DNA from: Chelativorans salis | Lineage (GTDB): Bacteria > Pseudomonadota > Alphaproteobacteria > Rhizobiales > Rhizobiaceae | Direction of reading: 5' to 3' | Length of the DNA stretch: 64,000 nucleotides | NCBI RefSeq assembly: GCF_025336525.1 | Contig: NZ_JAOCZP010000002.1 | Location: 744,001-808,000 of the forward strand | Shown: in pieces, positions 17,098 to 25,650 of the stretch | Position numbering within the stretch: the stretch's first letter is position 1 | How the letters are laid out: every line of letters begins with the position of its first letter | Notes under the pieces: generated by a model | Told to the model about the DNA's origin: nothing | The model's database searches: none | The model's input: only the letters and a program-made list of their open reading frames with translations | Translations under genes and position numbers: made by a program

Positions 17098-18138
17098 ATG
17101 CAGCCTTCGGTGATCGAAACCATCGGCAACACGCCGCTCATCCGCCTCAAACGCGCTTCCGAGGAAACCGGGTGCGAGATCTACGGCAAGGCCGAATTCA
17201 TGAACCCCGGCCAGTCGGTAAAGGACAGGGCAGGGCTCTTTATCATCCGTGATGCGGAGAAGAGGGGCCTGCTCCGGCCCGGCGGCATTATCGTCGAGGG
17301 CACGGCGGGCAACACCGGCATCGGCCTCACCGTGGTCGCCAAGGCGCTCGGCTACCGCACGGTTATCGTCATTCCCGAGACCCAGAGCCAGGAGAAGAAG
17401 GACGCGCTGCGCGTGCTCGGCGCCGAACTGATCGAGGTGCCGGCGGTGCCTTACCGCAACCCCAACAACTATGTGAAAATTTCCGGCCGGCTCGCCGCTG
17501 AGCTTGCCAGAACCGACCCCAACGGCGCCATCTGGGCCAACCAGTTCGACAATGTCGCCAACCGCGACGGCCACCGGGCGACGACCGCGCAGGAGATCTG
17601 GCGCCAGACGGAAGGCAAGGTCGACGGCTTCGCCTCCGCCATCGGCACCGGCGGCACGCTAGCGGGCGTCGCCGACGGCCTCAGGGAGAAGAAACCGGGC
17701 GTCAAGATCGCGCTCGCCGATCCCATGGGCGCGGCGCTCTTCAGCTACTATACGACCGGCGAGTTGAAATCGGAGGGAAGCTCCATCACCGAAGGCATCG
17801 GCCAGGGGCGCGTCACCGCCAATCTCACCGGCTTCAGCCCCGACTTCTCCTACCAGATCCCTGACGCCGAAGCCCTTCCCATCGTCTTCGACCTCGTCCA
17901 GGAAGAGGGCCTGTGCCTCGGCGGCTCCACCGGCATCAACATCGCCGGCGCCGTCCGCCTGGCGAAGGAAATGGGCCCCGGCCACGTGATCGTCACCGTG
18001 CTCGCCGACTACGGTACGCGCTACCAGTCCAAGCTGTTCAACCCGGCCTTCCTGCGCGAGAAGGGCCTTCCCGTGCCGGGCTGGATGGAGAAGGAAGTGG
18101 CCATCCCCGTGCCGTATGAGGAGGTGCCGGCGGAGTAG
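17098..18138 (+). CDS. cysK: Cysteine synthase A (O-acetylserine sulfhydrylase)
   Basis: Makes L-cysteine from O-acetylserine and sulphide in the cytoplasm with PLP. The 346-residue protein has the PLP-binding lysine K42 in NPGQSVKDRAG, the substrate loop EGTAGNTGIGL (the TSGNTG-type loop) and the phosphate-binding GTGGT loop (SAIGTGGTLAGVADGL). It is longer than E. coli CysK (about 323 residues) by a C-terminal tail ending VPYEEVPAE. A strong inverted repeat at 18211-18291 lies 72 bp downstream and could act as a transcription or mRNA 3' end. Confidence 0.92.
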   Translation: MQPSVIETIGNTPLIRLKRASEETGCEIYGKAEFMNPGQSVKDRAGLFIIRDAEKRGLLRPGGIIVEGTAGNTGIGLTVVAKALGYRTVIVIPETQSQEKKDALRVLGAELIEVPAVPYRNPNNYVKISGRLAAELARTDPNGAIWANQFDNVANRDGHRATTAQEIWRQTEGKVDGFASAIGTGGTLAGVADGLREKKPGVKIALADPMGAALFSYYTTGELKSEGSSITEGIGQGRVTANLTGFSPDFSYQIPDAEALPIVFDLVQEEGLCLGGSTGINIAGAVRLAKEMGPGHVIVTVLADYGTRYQSKLFNPAFLREKGLPVPGWMEKEVAIPVPYEEVPAE

Positions 18139-18210
18139 GGCGTTAGGGCGAGGCGGCGCTGGCCTTCACGCTTCCCCGTCTTGCCGAAGGACGGACCTTC
18201 CCCACCGCGC

Positions 18211-18291
18211 GCGTCATCCCGGAACGTTGGCCAAGTCACGGAATGCGTCCCGGCTCTGCGGGAGCTTACGCTCCCTTGGCCGGGATGACGC
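18211..18291. repeat. Nested inverted repeat downstream of cysK
   Basis: The arms GCGTCATCCCGG (18211-18222) and CCGGGATGACGC (18280-18291) are perfect 12-bp complements. Inside lies a second perfect hairpin, GGGAGC-TTAC-GCTCCC, and the palindrome TTGGCCAA. There is no T-tract, so it is not a standard rho-independent terminator. It looks like a short palindromic repeat element that may also stabilise the cysK mRNA end. Confidence 0.7.
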
Positions 18292-18743
18292 ATGTTTGGA
18301 GGAACTCTACAGCCCTTCGGCCAGAGGCGCGGCTATTGGACAAGCGGGGGATAAATTTCGACCCGATTACCCGCCAACCCATTGATCCCCCACAACCTGC
18401 AAACTTTTTTCGCACGAAAATACGCCCCCCTGCCCACGCCGCCCCTATCATCGTCCCGTCCCTCCCGCGGGAACGCGGATCGCGACGGCGGTCTCGTGGG
18501 GAGGGGCCGGCGCCTCCGGCGGGCCGCTAACGTGGCGGCCGGCCCGGGGAGGCTCTGCCCAAGGGTTCCCCTGCCGCCACTACGGGCGGCGCGTGCCGGA
18601 CGGTGCACTTTAAAGGGGAGCGGAGGAATGACGGGCAACGTGGCAGCCCCGAGCGGGTCGAAGGGCCACCCCCGTCGCGGAAGGCAAAAAACCTTCCACA
18701 ATCCACTCCCTGGAAGCGGAACGGGCGGAGACGGAAATCGCCG

Positions 18744-18802
18744 GACGGGCGGCCGAGAGGTCGCTGAAAAAATCTAGACTGGCGACACTTCGGCCGCCCG
18801 TC
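18744..18802. repeat. Long hairpin / inverted repeat in gene-free region
   Basis: GACGGGCGGCCGA (18744-18756) pairs perfectly with TCGGCCGCCCGTC (18790-18802). After a three-base bulge on each side, GTCGC pairs with GCGAC. The loop is A-rich (TGAAAAAATCTAGACTG). Total 18 paired bases. No coding frame is associated. Confidence 0.7.
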
Positions 18803-18896
18803 TTCCCACCACCTCAAGGGAGCCTTCCCAAAGGGTGGGTTCTTTGAAATGGCCAGACGCGAGCAGCGGGCGTGGCAACGATGGCGCGCGCCCGTC

Positions 18897-18945
18897 CTCA
18901 CCCTGAGCCTGTCGAAGGGTGAGCTTGTCGAAGGGGTCGAAGGGT
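18897..18945. repeat. REP-like palindromic unit with partial second copy
   Basis: CTCACCC (18897-18903) and GGGTGAG (18917-18923) form a perfect 7-bp stem around the loop TGAGCCTGTCGAA, the same loop as the unit at 15521-15553. A truncated second copy (GAGCTTGTCGAAGGGGTCGAAGGG) follows directly. The stem differs from the 15.5-kb copies by compensatory changes. Confidence 0.65.
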
Positions 18946-19005
18946 GTCCCCGCCAACGAGCGAGAAAGGCCACTGCACATGGCACCCCCCGGCCTCCTGA
19001 CAACC

Positions 19006-20220
19006 TTATCCCGGCGCGGCCACCGTCGGCAGCTTGTCGCAGTCGCTGGGCGCGGCGGCACCTTCCAGGCGACCGGCGATCCAGTCAGCCGCCTTGTCGG
19101 CACCCTTCGTGGCGGCCGCGAGATGGTCTCCGCCTTCGATCCAGTCGAAACTGACGGGCGTTCCTGCACGGCAGGCGCTGTGGGCGTAGGAGATGGTGAC
19201 CCGGGGCCGGACGAGCATATCGGCCGAACCCTGGGCGATGAAGAGCGGCGCGCCCGTGGCCGCGCTGCCGGCGGAATTGTTCACGAGCAGCGATCTCCAG
19301 GGCTCGATGTCGCTCAAATCGCCGTGGATGAAGTCCTTCTCGAGTGCCTTCTCGTGCCGGCGCAGCAAAAGCGCCTGGAACAGGCCCTCAAGGCAGTCCT
19401 CTGCGATGCGATCGACGGCGGCGCCCGTGGAGGGATCGAGCAGATTGTCGAGCGGGGCGCCGTAGACCCGGTTCCACGACCACAGTGCGTAGGCCGTCAG
19501 CACCCTGCCGGGAGCGCTGTCGATATCGTCGCGCAGGAGTTGGGTCAGGTCCGTGGCCGGCGCCGCCGCCGCGACACCGGCGAGCTTGAGATCCGGTGCA
19601 TAGGAGGCCGCCAGTTGCCCGGTGTACAGCGCCGCATGGCCGCCCTGGGAGTGGCCCCAGACGGCGAACTCATTCGACGCCTCGACCTCGGGCATTCGCA
19701 TTGCGGCGCGCACGGAGTCCAGCACTGCTCGCCCCTCGCTCGTGCCCACCAGATAAGGATGCGGGGAGGGCGTCCCGAGGCCGGGATAGTCGGTGGCGAC
19801 GACCACATAGCCGCGGTCAAGAAACGCCTTCAGTCCTGGGACCGAGCCGAAGAATCCCCGGCGCAGCGACGGTGCGCACCGGCTGACGATACCGGTCGTC
19901 CCATGCGCCCAGGCGACTACCTTCTGCGGCGCGTCGCTCGGCCGCTCGGGCGCCACGATCACGCCGGAAACGGCGATCGGCTCCCCGTCAAGGCCGGTGG
20001 AGCGGTAGACCACGCGCCAAGCGCGCGCACCCGTGGGGGCGCCGGCAAACACTTCGGAGCGGATGATGTTGCCGGGTGCGCCGGCCAGCGCGGATCTCTC
20101 CACCTGATAGAACGGCCCCGGAGTGCCGGGCTCGATGGCGCAGCCGCCCGTCAGCAGCATGAAGGCCGCCAGATACAGGCCGAGCAACGGCCCCGTTCGC
20201 ACATTCACAATCCGCCGCAT
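19006..20220 (-). CDS. Secreted/lipoprotein alpha/beta hydrolase, secretory-lipase (LIP) family
   Basis: A 404-residue exported hydrolase. The N-terminus MRRIVNVRTG is followed by a hydrophobic signal (LLGLYLAAFMLLTGG) and a cysteine in a near-lipobox context (LTGGC), so it may be lipid-anchored. The nucleophile elbow is GHSQGG, with oxyanion-region AWAHGTTG and a terminal catalytic histidine in IEGGDHLAA. The pattern matches LIP-family lipases and esterases. GGAGGGGGA before the ATG at 20220 fixes the start. It is divergent from the alaX-like gene. The natural substrate cannot be inferred. Confidence 0.85.
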   Translation of the reverse strand: MRRIVNVRTGPLLGLYLAAFMLLTGGCAIEPGTPGPFYQVERSALAGAPGNIIRSEVFAGAPTGARAWRVVYRSTGLDGEPIAVSGVIVAPERPSDAPQKVVAWAHGTTGIVSRCAPSLRRGFFGSVPGLKAFLDRGYVVVATDYPGLGTPSPHPYLVGTSEGRAVLDSVRAAMRMPEVEASNEFAVWGHSQGGHAALYTGQLAASYAPDLKLAGVAAAAPATDLTQLLRDDIDSAPGRVLTAYALWSWNRVYGAPLDNLLDPSTGAAVDRIAEDCLEGLFQALLLRRHEKALEKDFIHGDLSDIEPWRSLLVNNSAGSAATGAPLFIAQGSADMLVRPRVTISYAHSACRAGTPVSFDWIEGGDHLAAATKGADKAADWIAGRLEGAAAPSDCDKLPTVAAPG

Positions 20221-20377
20221 AGGAAATCCCCCTCCATTGGCGGCACCGCAGCCTCCGGCGGCGCACAAGCATTCTGCCACAGCTTGTACGGAAATCGAAA
20301 GCGTGCCGGTTCCAATATGATTATCGCGGGATTAGGGTTTCGCCTGCACGTTTCATGTGGAGGATGCCGTGGAGCAG

Positions 20378-21118
20378 ATGACCCGCACCGAGGCGCTTTT
20401 TCGCGACCAGCCCTACCTCACCTCGACGGAGGCTGCCGTTCTCGGCATCAACGATCGCGGCGGCGTCATTCTCGACCGTACGGTCTTTTACGCCACCTCC
20501 GGCGGCCAGCCGGGCGATACGGGCGGCTTCCTGCGCTCCGACGGCTCGAGGATTGCCATTGCGGCGACGGTGACCGGCCGCACCAAGGACGAGATCATCC
20601 ACGTGCCGGCGGCGGGCGAGCCGTTGCCGGAAGTGGGCGAGACGGTGAAGCTCGAACTCGACTGGGACCGGCGCTACCGGCTGATGCGCATGCACACCGC
20701 CTGCCATCTCCTGAGCGCCATCTGCCCCTTTCCCATTACCGGCGCCTCGGTGGGAGAGGAGGATGCGCGCCTCGATTTCGACCTGCCGGATGCGGGCTTC
20801 ACCAAGGAGGGGGTGACGGAAGAGCTGATGGCACTGGTCGCCGCCGATCACCCGGTTTTCACGCGCCTGATCGACGAGGAGGAGCTTTCGGCCAACCCGT
20901 CGCTGGTGAAGTCGAAGAACGTACGCCCCCCGGCCGGCGCCGGGCGCATCCGCCTGGTCTGCATCGGCGAGGACTCCTCGATCGACAGCCAGCCCTGCGG
21001 CGGCACGCATGTCGGTCGCACCGGGGAGATCGGCGCGGTCCACATCGGCAAGATCGAGAAGAAGGGGCGGGAGAACCGCCGCTTCCGTATCCGCTTCGGC
21101 CCGCTGCCGGCGGATTGA
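20378..21118 (+). CDS. Alanyl-tRNA editing protein (AlaX family)
   Basis: A 246-residue stand-alone relative of the AlaRS editing domain. It hydrolyses tRNA-Ala mischarged with serine (or glycine), protecting translation. The zinc site is formed by HTACH (HxxxH) in RMHTACHLL and by CGGTH (CxxxH) near residue 210. The N-terminal beta-barrel shows YATSGGQPGDTG, also typical. The ATG at 20378 follows GTGGAGCAG and matches family starts (MTRTEALF); the GTG at 20357 is less likely. It lies upstream of sseA with 111 bp between. Confidence 0.92.
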   Translation: MTRTEALFRDQPYLTSTEAAVLGINDRGGVILDRTVFYATSGGQPGDTGGFLRSDGSRIAIAATVTGRTKDEIIHVPAAGEPLPEVGETVKLELDWDRRYRLMRMHTACHLLSAICPFPITGASVGEEDARLDFDLPDAGFTKEGVTEELMALVAADHPVFTRLIDEEELSANPSLVKSKNVRPPAGAGRIRLVCIGEDSSIDSQPCGGTHVGRTGEIGAVHIGKIEKKGRENRRFRIRFGPLPAD

Positions 21119-21229
21119 GGAGCAGCTTGACCTGCCGAGCGTGCGAAGGCCCTTGCCGTTTGCGCGAGAATTCTATGTTGTGCCGGTAGAGGCAGCGACC
21201 ACCGGAAAAGCACAACGGAACAGAATCGC

Positions 21230-22081
21230 ATGAGCGACAAGAACCCTTTCATCGTTTCCGCCAATTGGCTGGAAAAACGCCTCAAGGAGCCGGGGCTGTC
21301 GATCGTCGACGGTTCCTGGTACCTGCCGGCCCAGGGGCGGGACGCACGCGCGGAATACGATGCCGCCCACATACCGGGTGCGGTGTTCTTTGATCACGAT
21401 CTGGTGGTCGAGCCCGACTCCGGCCTGCCGCACGCCCTGCCGGAACCGCTCACCTTCGAGCGCTTCGTCAGTTCCATGGGCATTTCCGAGCGCGATACGA
21501 TCGTCGTCTACGATGGTCCCGGTCTTTTCTCCGCTCCGCGCGTATGGTGGCTGTTCCGGGTGATGGGCGCTGAAAGGGTCTTCCTGCTCGACGGCGGGTT
21601 CGACCGCTGGCGCGCGGAAGGCCGCCCGGTGACGAACGAGCCGACGAAGATCGCCCCCACCGCCTTCATGCCGCATTTCGACAAGTCCCGCGTTGCCCAT
21701 CTCACCGACATGCGGCGGATCGTCGAGGAAAGAAGTGCGCAGGTCGCCGACGCGCGGCCTTCCGGGCGCTTCACGGGCGCGGAGCCGGAGCCGCGCACCG
21801 GCGTCCGCTCCGGCCACATGCCTGGCGCGATCAATGTTCCGGCCACATCGCTTTCCGAAGATGGAAGCCTGCTGCCGCCCGACCGCCTGCGCGAAAGACT
21901 GGAGGAAGCCGGGCTCGATCTCAGCAAGCCGGTGGTCACCTCCTGCGGGTCGGGCGTAACGGCGGCTGTCATCACCTTGGCGCTCGAATCGCTCGGCCAC
22001 CGCGATAACCGCCTCTACGACGGCTCGTGGAGCGAGTGGGGCGCGCGCGATGACACTCCGGTCGTCACGGGGTCGGAATGA
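21230..22081 (+). CDS. sseA: 3-mercaptopyruvate sulfurtransferase (rhodanese family)
   Basis: Transfers sulphur from 3-mercaptopyruvate to thiol acceptors or cyanide. The 283-residue protein has two rhodanese domains, an inactive N-terminal one (about 8-125, with AEYDAAHIPGAVFFD) and a catalytic C-terminal one (about 155-280). The active-site loop is CGSGVTA, the MST-type version, as opposed to the CRKGVT of thiosulphate-preferring rhodaneses. It overlaps the following acetyltransferase gene by four bases. Confidence 0.93.
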   Translation: MSDKNPFIVSANWLEKRLKEPGLSIVDGSWYLPAQGRDARAEYDAAHIPGAVFFDHDLVVEPDSGLPHALPEPLTFERFVSSMGISERDTIVVYDGPGLFSAPRVWWLFRVMGAERVFLLDGGFDRWRAEGRPVTNEPTKIAPTAFMPHFDKSRVAHLTDMRRIVEERSAQVADARPSGRFTGAEPEPRTGVRSGHMPGAINVPATSLSEDGSLLPPDRLRERLEEAGLDLSKPVVTSCGSGVTAAVITLALESLGHRDNRLYDGSWSEWGARDDTPVVTGSE

Positions 22082-22650
22082 ACGCCGTCCTCAAGCAGCG
22101 TAGCGGCCGCACACTGCCCGCCACCGTCACCCATCTGGAGATGGCCGTGCCGCCGCGCACCTATCCGACCATCCCCTCCGGGCGGCAGTTGGCGCTCCTG
22201 CGCTGCCACGACATGCCGCTTCACTTCTACCGCTATCTCTACGACCGCGTGGGCCGCGACTGGCACTGGACGGCGGCGCTGAACCTTTCCGACGCGGCCT
22301 TGGTGGAGCGTCTTCAAAGCACGCAGACGGACATCCATGTCCTGCACATGGAGGGCTGTCCGGCGGGCTTTTTCGAATTGCGGCTTCTGCCGCGCGACGA
22401 ATGCCGGCTGGTGCATTTCGGCCTGATGGCGCACGCCGTGGGCACCGGGCTCGGCCGCTGGTTCCTGGGGTCTGCCATCCGCACCGCCTGGTCGCACGGG
22501 CCGCGACTGGTGTCGGTGGAGACTTGCACGCTCGACCATCCGGCCGCACTCGGGCTCTACCAGAAGATGGGCTTCAGCCCCGTTTGGCGAAGGGAGGAGA
22601 CGGTCACGGTTCTGTCGCCCGAGGCGCGGGCGGCGGTGCTTCTGCGGTGA
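22078..22650 (+). CDS. GNAT-family N-acetyltransferase
   Basis: A 190-residue protein with GNAT features. The strand β4 region is FFELRLLPRDECRLVHFGLM, the acetyl-CoA pyrophosphate loop is GTGLGRWFL and the C-terminal part is HPAALGLYQKMGFSPV. The substrate is unknown. The ATG overlaps the sseA stop (ATGA), so translation is coupled. Confidence 0.87.
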   Translation: MNAVLKQRSGRTLPATVTHLEMAVPPRTYPTIPSGRQLALLRCHDMPLHFYRYLYDRVGRDWHWTAALNLSDAALVERLQSTQTDIHVLHMEGCPAGFFELRLLPRDECRLVHFGLMAHAVGTGLGRWFLGSAIRTAWSHGPRLVSVETCTLDHPAALGLYQKMGFSPVWRREETVTVLSPEARAAVLLR

Positions 22651-22741
22651 CCATATGAACGCAGGCGTATCGGCACATTCATGCCGGCTTCAGGTGCCGA
22701 CGGTCATCATCCCGACAGTGAAATCCTCGGGAGAGAGACCA

Positions 22742-23308
22742 ATGCTGAACCGCCGACAGATCCTTTTCGCCGCCGCCGCGACCGCGGCATCCGCCGCTCT
22801 GCCCACCATCGCGCTGGCGCAGCCGGAGATGCCGTCGGCGCGCCAGATCCTGCGCAGCCTGGAGGCCGCACCTCGCCGAGCCGTGAGGCCGGAAAACCGC
22901 GTCACCATCGAGCAGTTCAAGCGCCGCCCGGAACTGCGCCGCATGGCGCCGTCCATCGATATCCAGGCCATCAACTTCGCCTTCGATTCGGCGGAGATCC
23001 TGCCTTCGCAATATGGCAAGGTGGAGCATATCGCTTCGGCCCTGAGCCAGCTCATGCGCCGCCGGCGGGGCACGCGCATCCTGCTCGAGGGCCATACGGA
23101 CGCCGTCGGCTCCTACGCCTACAACCTCCAGCTTTCGCAAATGCGTGCCCGCTCGCTGAAGAACGTCCTCGTCCGCCACTTCGGCATCCTGTCCTACATG
23201 CTGGAGACCGTCGGCTACGGTGAGGAGTTCCTGCTCGTGCCGACACCCCACGAGAGCTGGGAAAACCGCCGCGTGACGCTCAGGCGCATCGACGATTTCG
23301 TCTTTTAG
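22742..23308 (+). CDS. Exported OmpA-like domain protein
   Basis: A 188-residue protein. An N-terminal twin-arginine-like signal (NRRQILFAAAATAASAALPTIALAQ, beginning LNRRQ) is followed by an OmpA-like peptidoglycan-binding domain (about 75-185). Its markers are INFAFDSAEILPSQYGKV, LLEGHTDAVGSYAYN and LSQMRARSLKNVLV. GGGAGAGAGACC precedes the ATG at 22742; earlier in-frame codons are not preceded by a good site. It probably tethers to or senses peptidoglycan in the periplasm. Lack of a barrel or lipobox makes it different from Pal or OmpA. Confidence 0.86.
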   Translation: MLNRRQILFAAAATAASAALPTIALAQPEMPSARQILRSLEAAPRRAVRPENRVTIEQFKRRPELRRMAPSIDIQAINFAFDSAEILPSQYGKVEHIASALSQLMRRRRGTRILLEGHTDAVGSYAYNLQLSQMRARSLKNVLVRHFGILSYMLETVGYGEEFLLVPTPHESWENRRVTLRRIDDFVF

Positions 23309-23380
23309 CCCTCATGAATCGGGTGGTTCAACCGCCCGTGATCGATAGTCTTCTCCTGCTTCGAACGCAGGAGAAGATCC

Positions 23381-23854
23381 ATGGGCCTCATACGTTTCAT
23401 CGCCATGCCGACACGGGAGGCGCGGGCGTTCCAGGGCGGCGGCCTCGACGCCTACGGCAGCCCGCCGGAGCGCCGTATCTCGGACGGCGACGGCGTACCC
23501 TGCCGCCACTGCCTGCGCCATGTGCCGGCGGGGCGGCCTTATCTGGTGTTTGCCTACCGGCCTTTCCCCGATCTCCAGCCCTATGCGGAGACAGGGCCGA
23601 TCTTCTTGTGTGCGGACGAATGCCCGCGCGCGATGGAGAGCGACGTGATGCCGGAGACGCTCCGCGCCTCCACCGAATTCCTCCTGCGTGGCTACGATGG
23701 TAAAGATCGCATCATCTACGGCACCGGCTCGGTGACGCCGAAGCGGCTCGTCTGCACGCAGGCGCACGAACTCCTGCAGCGGCCGCAGGTTGTCTATCTC
23801 CACCTGCGTTCAGCGAAATACAATTGCTACCAGTGCCGCATCGAGCGCGCGTAA
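23381..23854 (+). CDS. DUF1203 domain-containing protein
   Basis: A 157-residue cytoplasmic protein of the DUF1203 family, recognised from the order PCRHCLRHVPAGRPYLVFAYRPF (read as PCRHC…YLVFAYRPF), ETGPIFLCADEC, MPETLR and the terminal VVYLHLRSAKYNCYQCRIERA pattern. There are several cysteines (CRHC, CADEC, CYQC) that could bind a metal. Function is not known. AGGAGA precedes the ATG. It is convergent with ald, with a shared hairpin between them. Confidence 0.85.
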   Translation: MGLIRFIAMPTREARAFQGGGLDAYGSPPERRISDGDGVPCRHCLRHVPAGRPYLVFAYRPFPDLQPYAETGPIFLCADECPRAMESDVMPETLRASTEFLLRGYDGKDRIIYGTGSVTPKRLVCTQAHELLQRPQVVYLHLRSAKYNCYQCRIERA

Positions 23855-23879
23855 AAATGCCCGCCACGAATGGCGGGCA
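23853..23879 (-). terminator. Rho-independent terminator of ald
   Basis: TGCCCGCCA (23858-23866), loop CGAA and TGGCGGGCA (23871-23879) form a perfect 9-bp stem. On the minus strand the stem is followed by TTTTTAC, so it terminates the leftward ald transcript. On the plus strand it lies just after the DUF1203 stop but lacks a T-tract. Confidence 0.85.
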
Positions 23880-23903
23880 AGTTCGGGAGGAAAGGCGGTA
23901 GCC

Positions 23904-25019
23904 CTAAGCGGCCAGCGCAGTCTTCGGCTCGGCCATCTCGTAACCCAGCGCCTCGGCCACCGCGCGGTTGGTGATGCGGCCCTTGTGGACGTTGAGGCCG
24001 TTGCGCAGGTTGGGGTCGTCGACCAGCGCCTTCATGCCCTTGTCGGCAAGCTGCAGGCCGTAGTGGAGCGTGGCGTTGTTGAGGGCGTGCGCTGAGGTGA
24101 CCGGCACTGCTCCGGGCATATTGGCGACGCAATAGTGGATGATGCCATCCACCGCGAAGGTGGGATCGGAGTGGGTGGTGGGGCGCGATGTCTCGAAGCA
24201 GCCGCCCTGGTCGATGGCGACGTCCACGAGCACGGCGCCAGGTTTCATGCCCGACAGCATTTCACGAGTGACGAGTTTGGGTGCCGCAGCACCCGGAATG
24301 AGGACGGCGCCCACGATCACATCGGAGGAGAAGCACTCCTCCTCCAGCGCCTCGACGGTGGAATAGCGTGTATGCACGCGGCCGGCGAAGATGTCGTCGA
24401 GCTGGCGCAGGCGTGGGATGGAGCGGTCGATGATGGTGACGTCCGCACCCAACCCGATCGCCATCTTGGCAGCGTTGAGACCGACCACGCCGCCGCCGAT
24501 GATGGCGACCTTGCCCGGCAGCACGCCCGGCACGCCGCCGAGCAGCACGCCGCGGCCGCCGTTCGCCTTCTGAAGCGCGGTGGCGCCAGCCTGGATGGCG
24601 AGCCGGCCAGCGACCTCCGACATGGGCGCAAGCAGCGGCAGGCCGCCACGCTCGTCCGTCACCGTCTCGTAGGCAATGGCGGTTACGCCCGATGCGACCA
24701 GCCCCTTGGTCTGCTCCGGGTCCGGAGCGAGATGCAGATAGGTGTAGAGGATCTGGTCCTCGCGCAGCTGCACCCACTCGGAAGCCTGCGGCTCCTTGAC
24801 CTTGACGACCATGTCGGCTCTGGCAAAAACCTCCTCGGCGGTCTTGGTGATCGCGGCGCCGGCCGCACGGTAGGCGTTGTCGTCGGCGCCAATACCGGCA
24901 CCCGCGCCCGTCTCCACCAGCACCTCGTGGCCGTGCGCCACATATTCGCGCACCGAGCCTGGGGTGAGGCCCACGCGGTACTCGTGGTTCTTGATTTCCT
25001 TGGGGCATCCGACGCGCAT
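23904..25019 (-). CDS. ald: Alanine dehydrogenase
   Basis: NAD-dependent reversible deamination of L-alanine to pyruvate and ammonia. The 371-residue length is typical. Seen: N-terminal [20 protein letters not shown], the substrate-binding KVKEP, the signature TYLHLAPD and the Rossmann motif [15 protein letters not shown], with the terminal region [18 protein letters not shown] (as [16 protein letters not shown]). It is divergently paired with an Lrp/AsnC regulator, a common arrangement in which the regulator activates ald in response to alanine. Confidence 0.95.
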   Translation of the reverse strand: MRVGCPKEIKNHEYRVGLTPGSVREYVAHGHEVLVETGAGAGIGADDNAYRAAGAAITKTAEEVFARADMVVKVKEPQASEWVQLREDQILYTYLHLAPDPEQTKGLVASGVTAIAYETVTDERGGLPLLAPMSEVAGRLAIQAGATALQKANGGRGVLLGGVPGVLPGKVAIIGGGVVGLNAAKMAIGLGADVTIIDRSIPRLRQLDDIFAGRVHTRYSTVEALEEECFSSDVIVGAVLIPGAAAPKLVTREMLSGMKPGAVLVDVAIDQGGCFETSRPTTHSDPTFAVDGIIHYCVANMPGAVPVTSAHALNNATLHYGLQLADKGMKALVDDPNLRNGLNVHKGRITNRAVAEALGYEMAEPKTALAA

Positions 25020-25119
25020 TTCAGGCGATCTCCGGTATGTGATGGGTTCAAGTGCAAAAATAGCGCAACTGGCCCCGCAGGTCCTTGCGAAGTGGTTTGC
25101 GTTGGGAGGCCACTTTCGT

Positions 25120-25139
25120 TATTTCTTGCGCAAAATATA
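25120..25139. promoter_or_regulatory. Imperfect 20-bp palindrome, candidate Lrp/AsnC operator between ald and its regulator
   Basis: The sequence centred at 25129/25130 reads TATTTCTTGC|GCAAAATATA; 8 of 10 arm positions are complementary, with a perfect TTGCGCAA core. It lies in the 127-bp divergent gap, eight bases before the regulator ATG. Lrp-family proteins bind AT-flanked imperfect palindromes of this kind. Binding is inferred. Confidence 0.5.
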
Positions 25140-25146
25140 GGTATCG

Positions 25147-25638
25147 ATGGAGAAAATACGAAGGATGCCGCTCGACAGGATTGATATTGCCATTCTCGAT
25201 ACGCTCCAGCAGGACGGACGCATTTCCAACGCGGCGCTTGCGGAGAAGGCGGGGCTCTCGCAATCGGCCTGCTCGCGCCGGCTCGACAATCTGGAGAAGA
25301 CGGGCGTCATCCGAGGCTACCACGCCCAGCTTTCCAATGCCGCTCTGGGGCACCGCATGACGGTGATCGTGCACATCTCGCTCACCGGGCAGTTCGAGAA
25401 GACGCTTACCGAGTTCGAGGCGGCGGTGAAGCGTTGCCCCAACATCCTGTCGTGCCATCTGATGTCGGGGGAATATGATTACATCCTGAGGATCGCGGCA
25501 CGCGATCTGGAGGACTACGAGCGCATTCACAAGGAATGGCTGACGGGGATGCCGCATGTCATCAAGATCAACTCCTCCTTTGCACTACGCGAGGTGATCG
25601 ACCGCACGGCGATCGGCATTCGGCCGGAGATGGCTTGA
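25147..25638 (+). CDS. Lrp/AsnC-family transcriptional regulator (probable ald regulator)
   Basis: A 163-residue regulator. The N-terminal helix-turn-helix (about 10-60: LDRIDIAILDTLQQDGRISNAALAEKAGLSQSACSRRL, in overlapping short motifs) is followed by the RAM/AsnC effector domain (VIRGYHAQL, GEYDYILRIA, HVIKINSSFALREV). The divergent position next to ald suggests control of alanine catabolism. The start is uncertain: the ATG at 25147 has no clear ribosome-binding site, and the ATG at 25165 (MPLDRIDIA) also fits family N-termini. Confidence 0.9.
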   Translation: MEKIRRMPLDRIDIAILDTLQQDGRISNAALAEKAGLSQSACSRRLDNLEKTGVIRGYHAQLSNAALGHRMTVIVHISLTGQFEKTLTEFEAAVKRCPNILSCHLMSGEYDYILRIAARDLEDYERIHKEWLTGMPHVIKINSSFALREVIDRTAIGIRPEMA

Positions 25639-25650
25639 GGCTTGCGGCGT

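Larger units (their letters stand above)
18139..19005. other. 867-bp gene-free region rich in inverted repeats
   Basis: Reading frames here have shadow-like composition (arginine, proline and glycine rich, no recognisable domain), so I regard the stretch as non-coding. It contains four structured elements: a 12-bp-arm inverted repeat with inner hairpins at 18211-18291, a GGAAGG/CCTTCC hairpin at 18679-18697, a 13+5-bp-arm hairpin at 18744-18802 and a REP-like unit at 18897-18945. The bases 18610-18670 contain a GTCGAAGGG motif similar to the REP core. It may be a graveyard of small palindromic mobile elements. Confidence 0.5.

Noticed and set aside
18382-18777. 131-codon open frame in the cysK–lipase gap
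   Set aside because: Composition is arginine/proline/glycine-rich, it crosses several hairpins, and it has no recognisable motif or ribosome-binding site.
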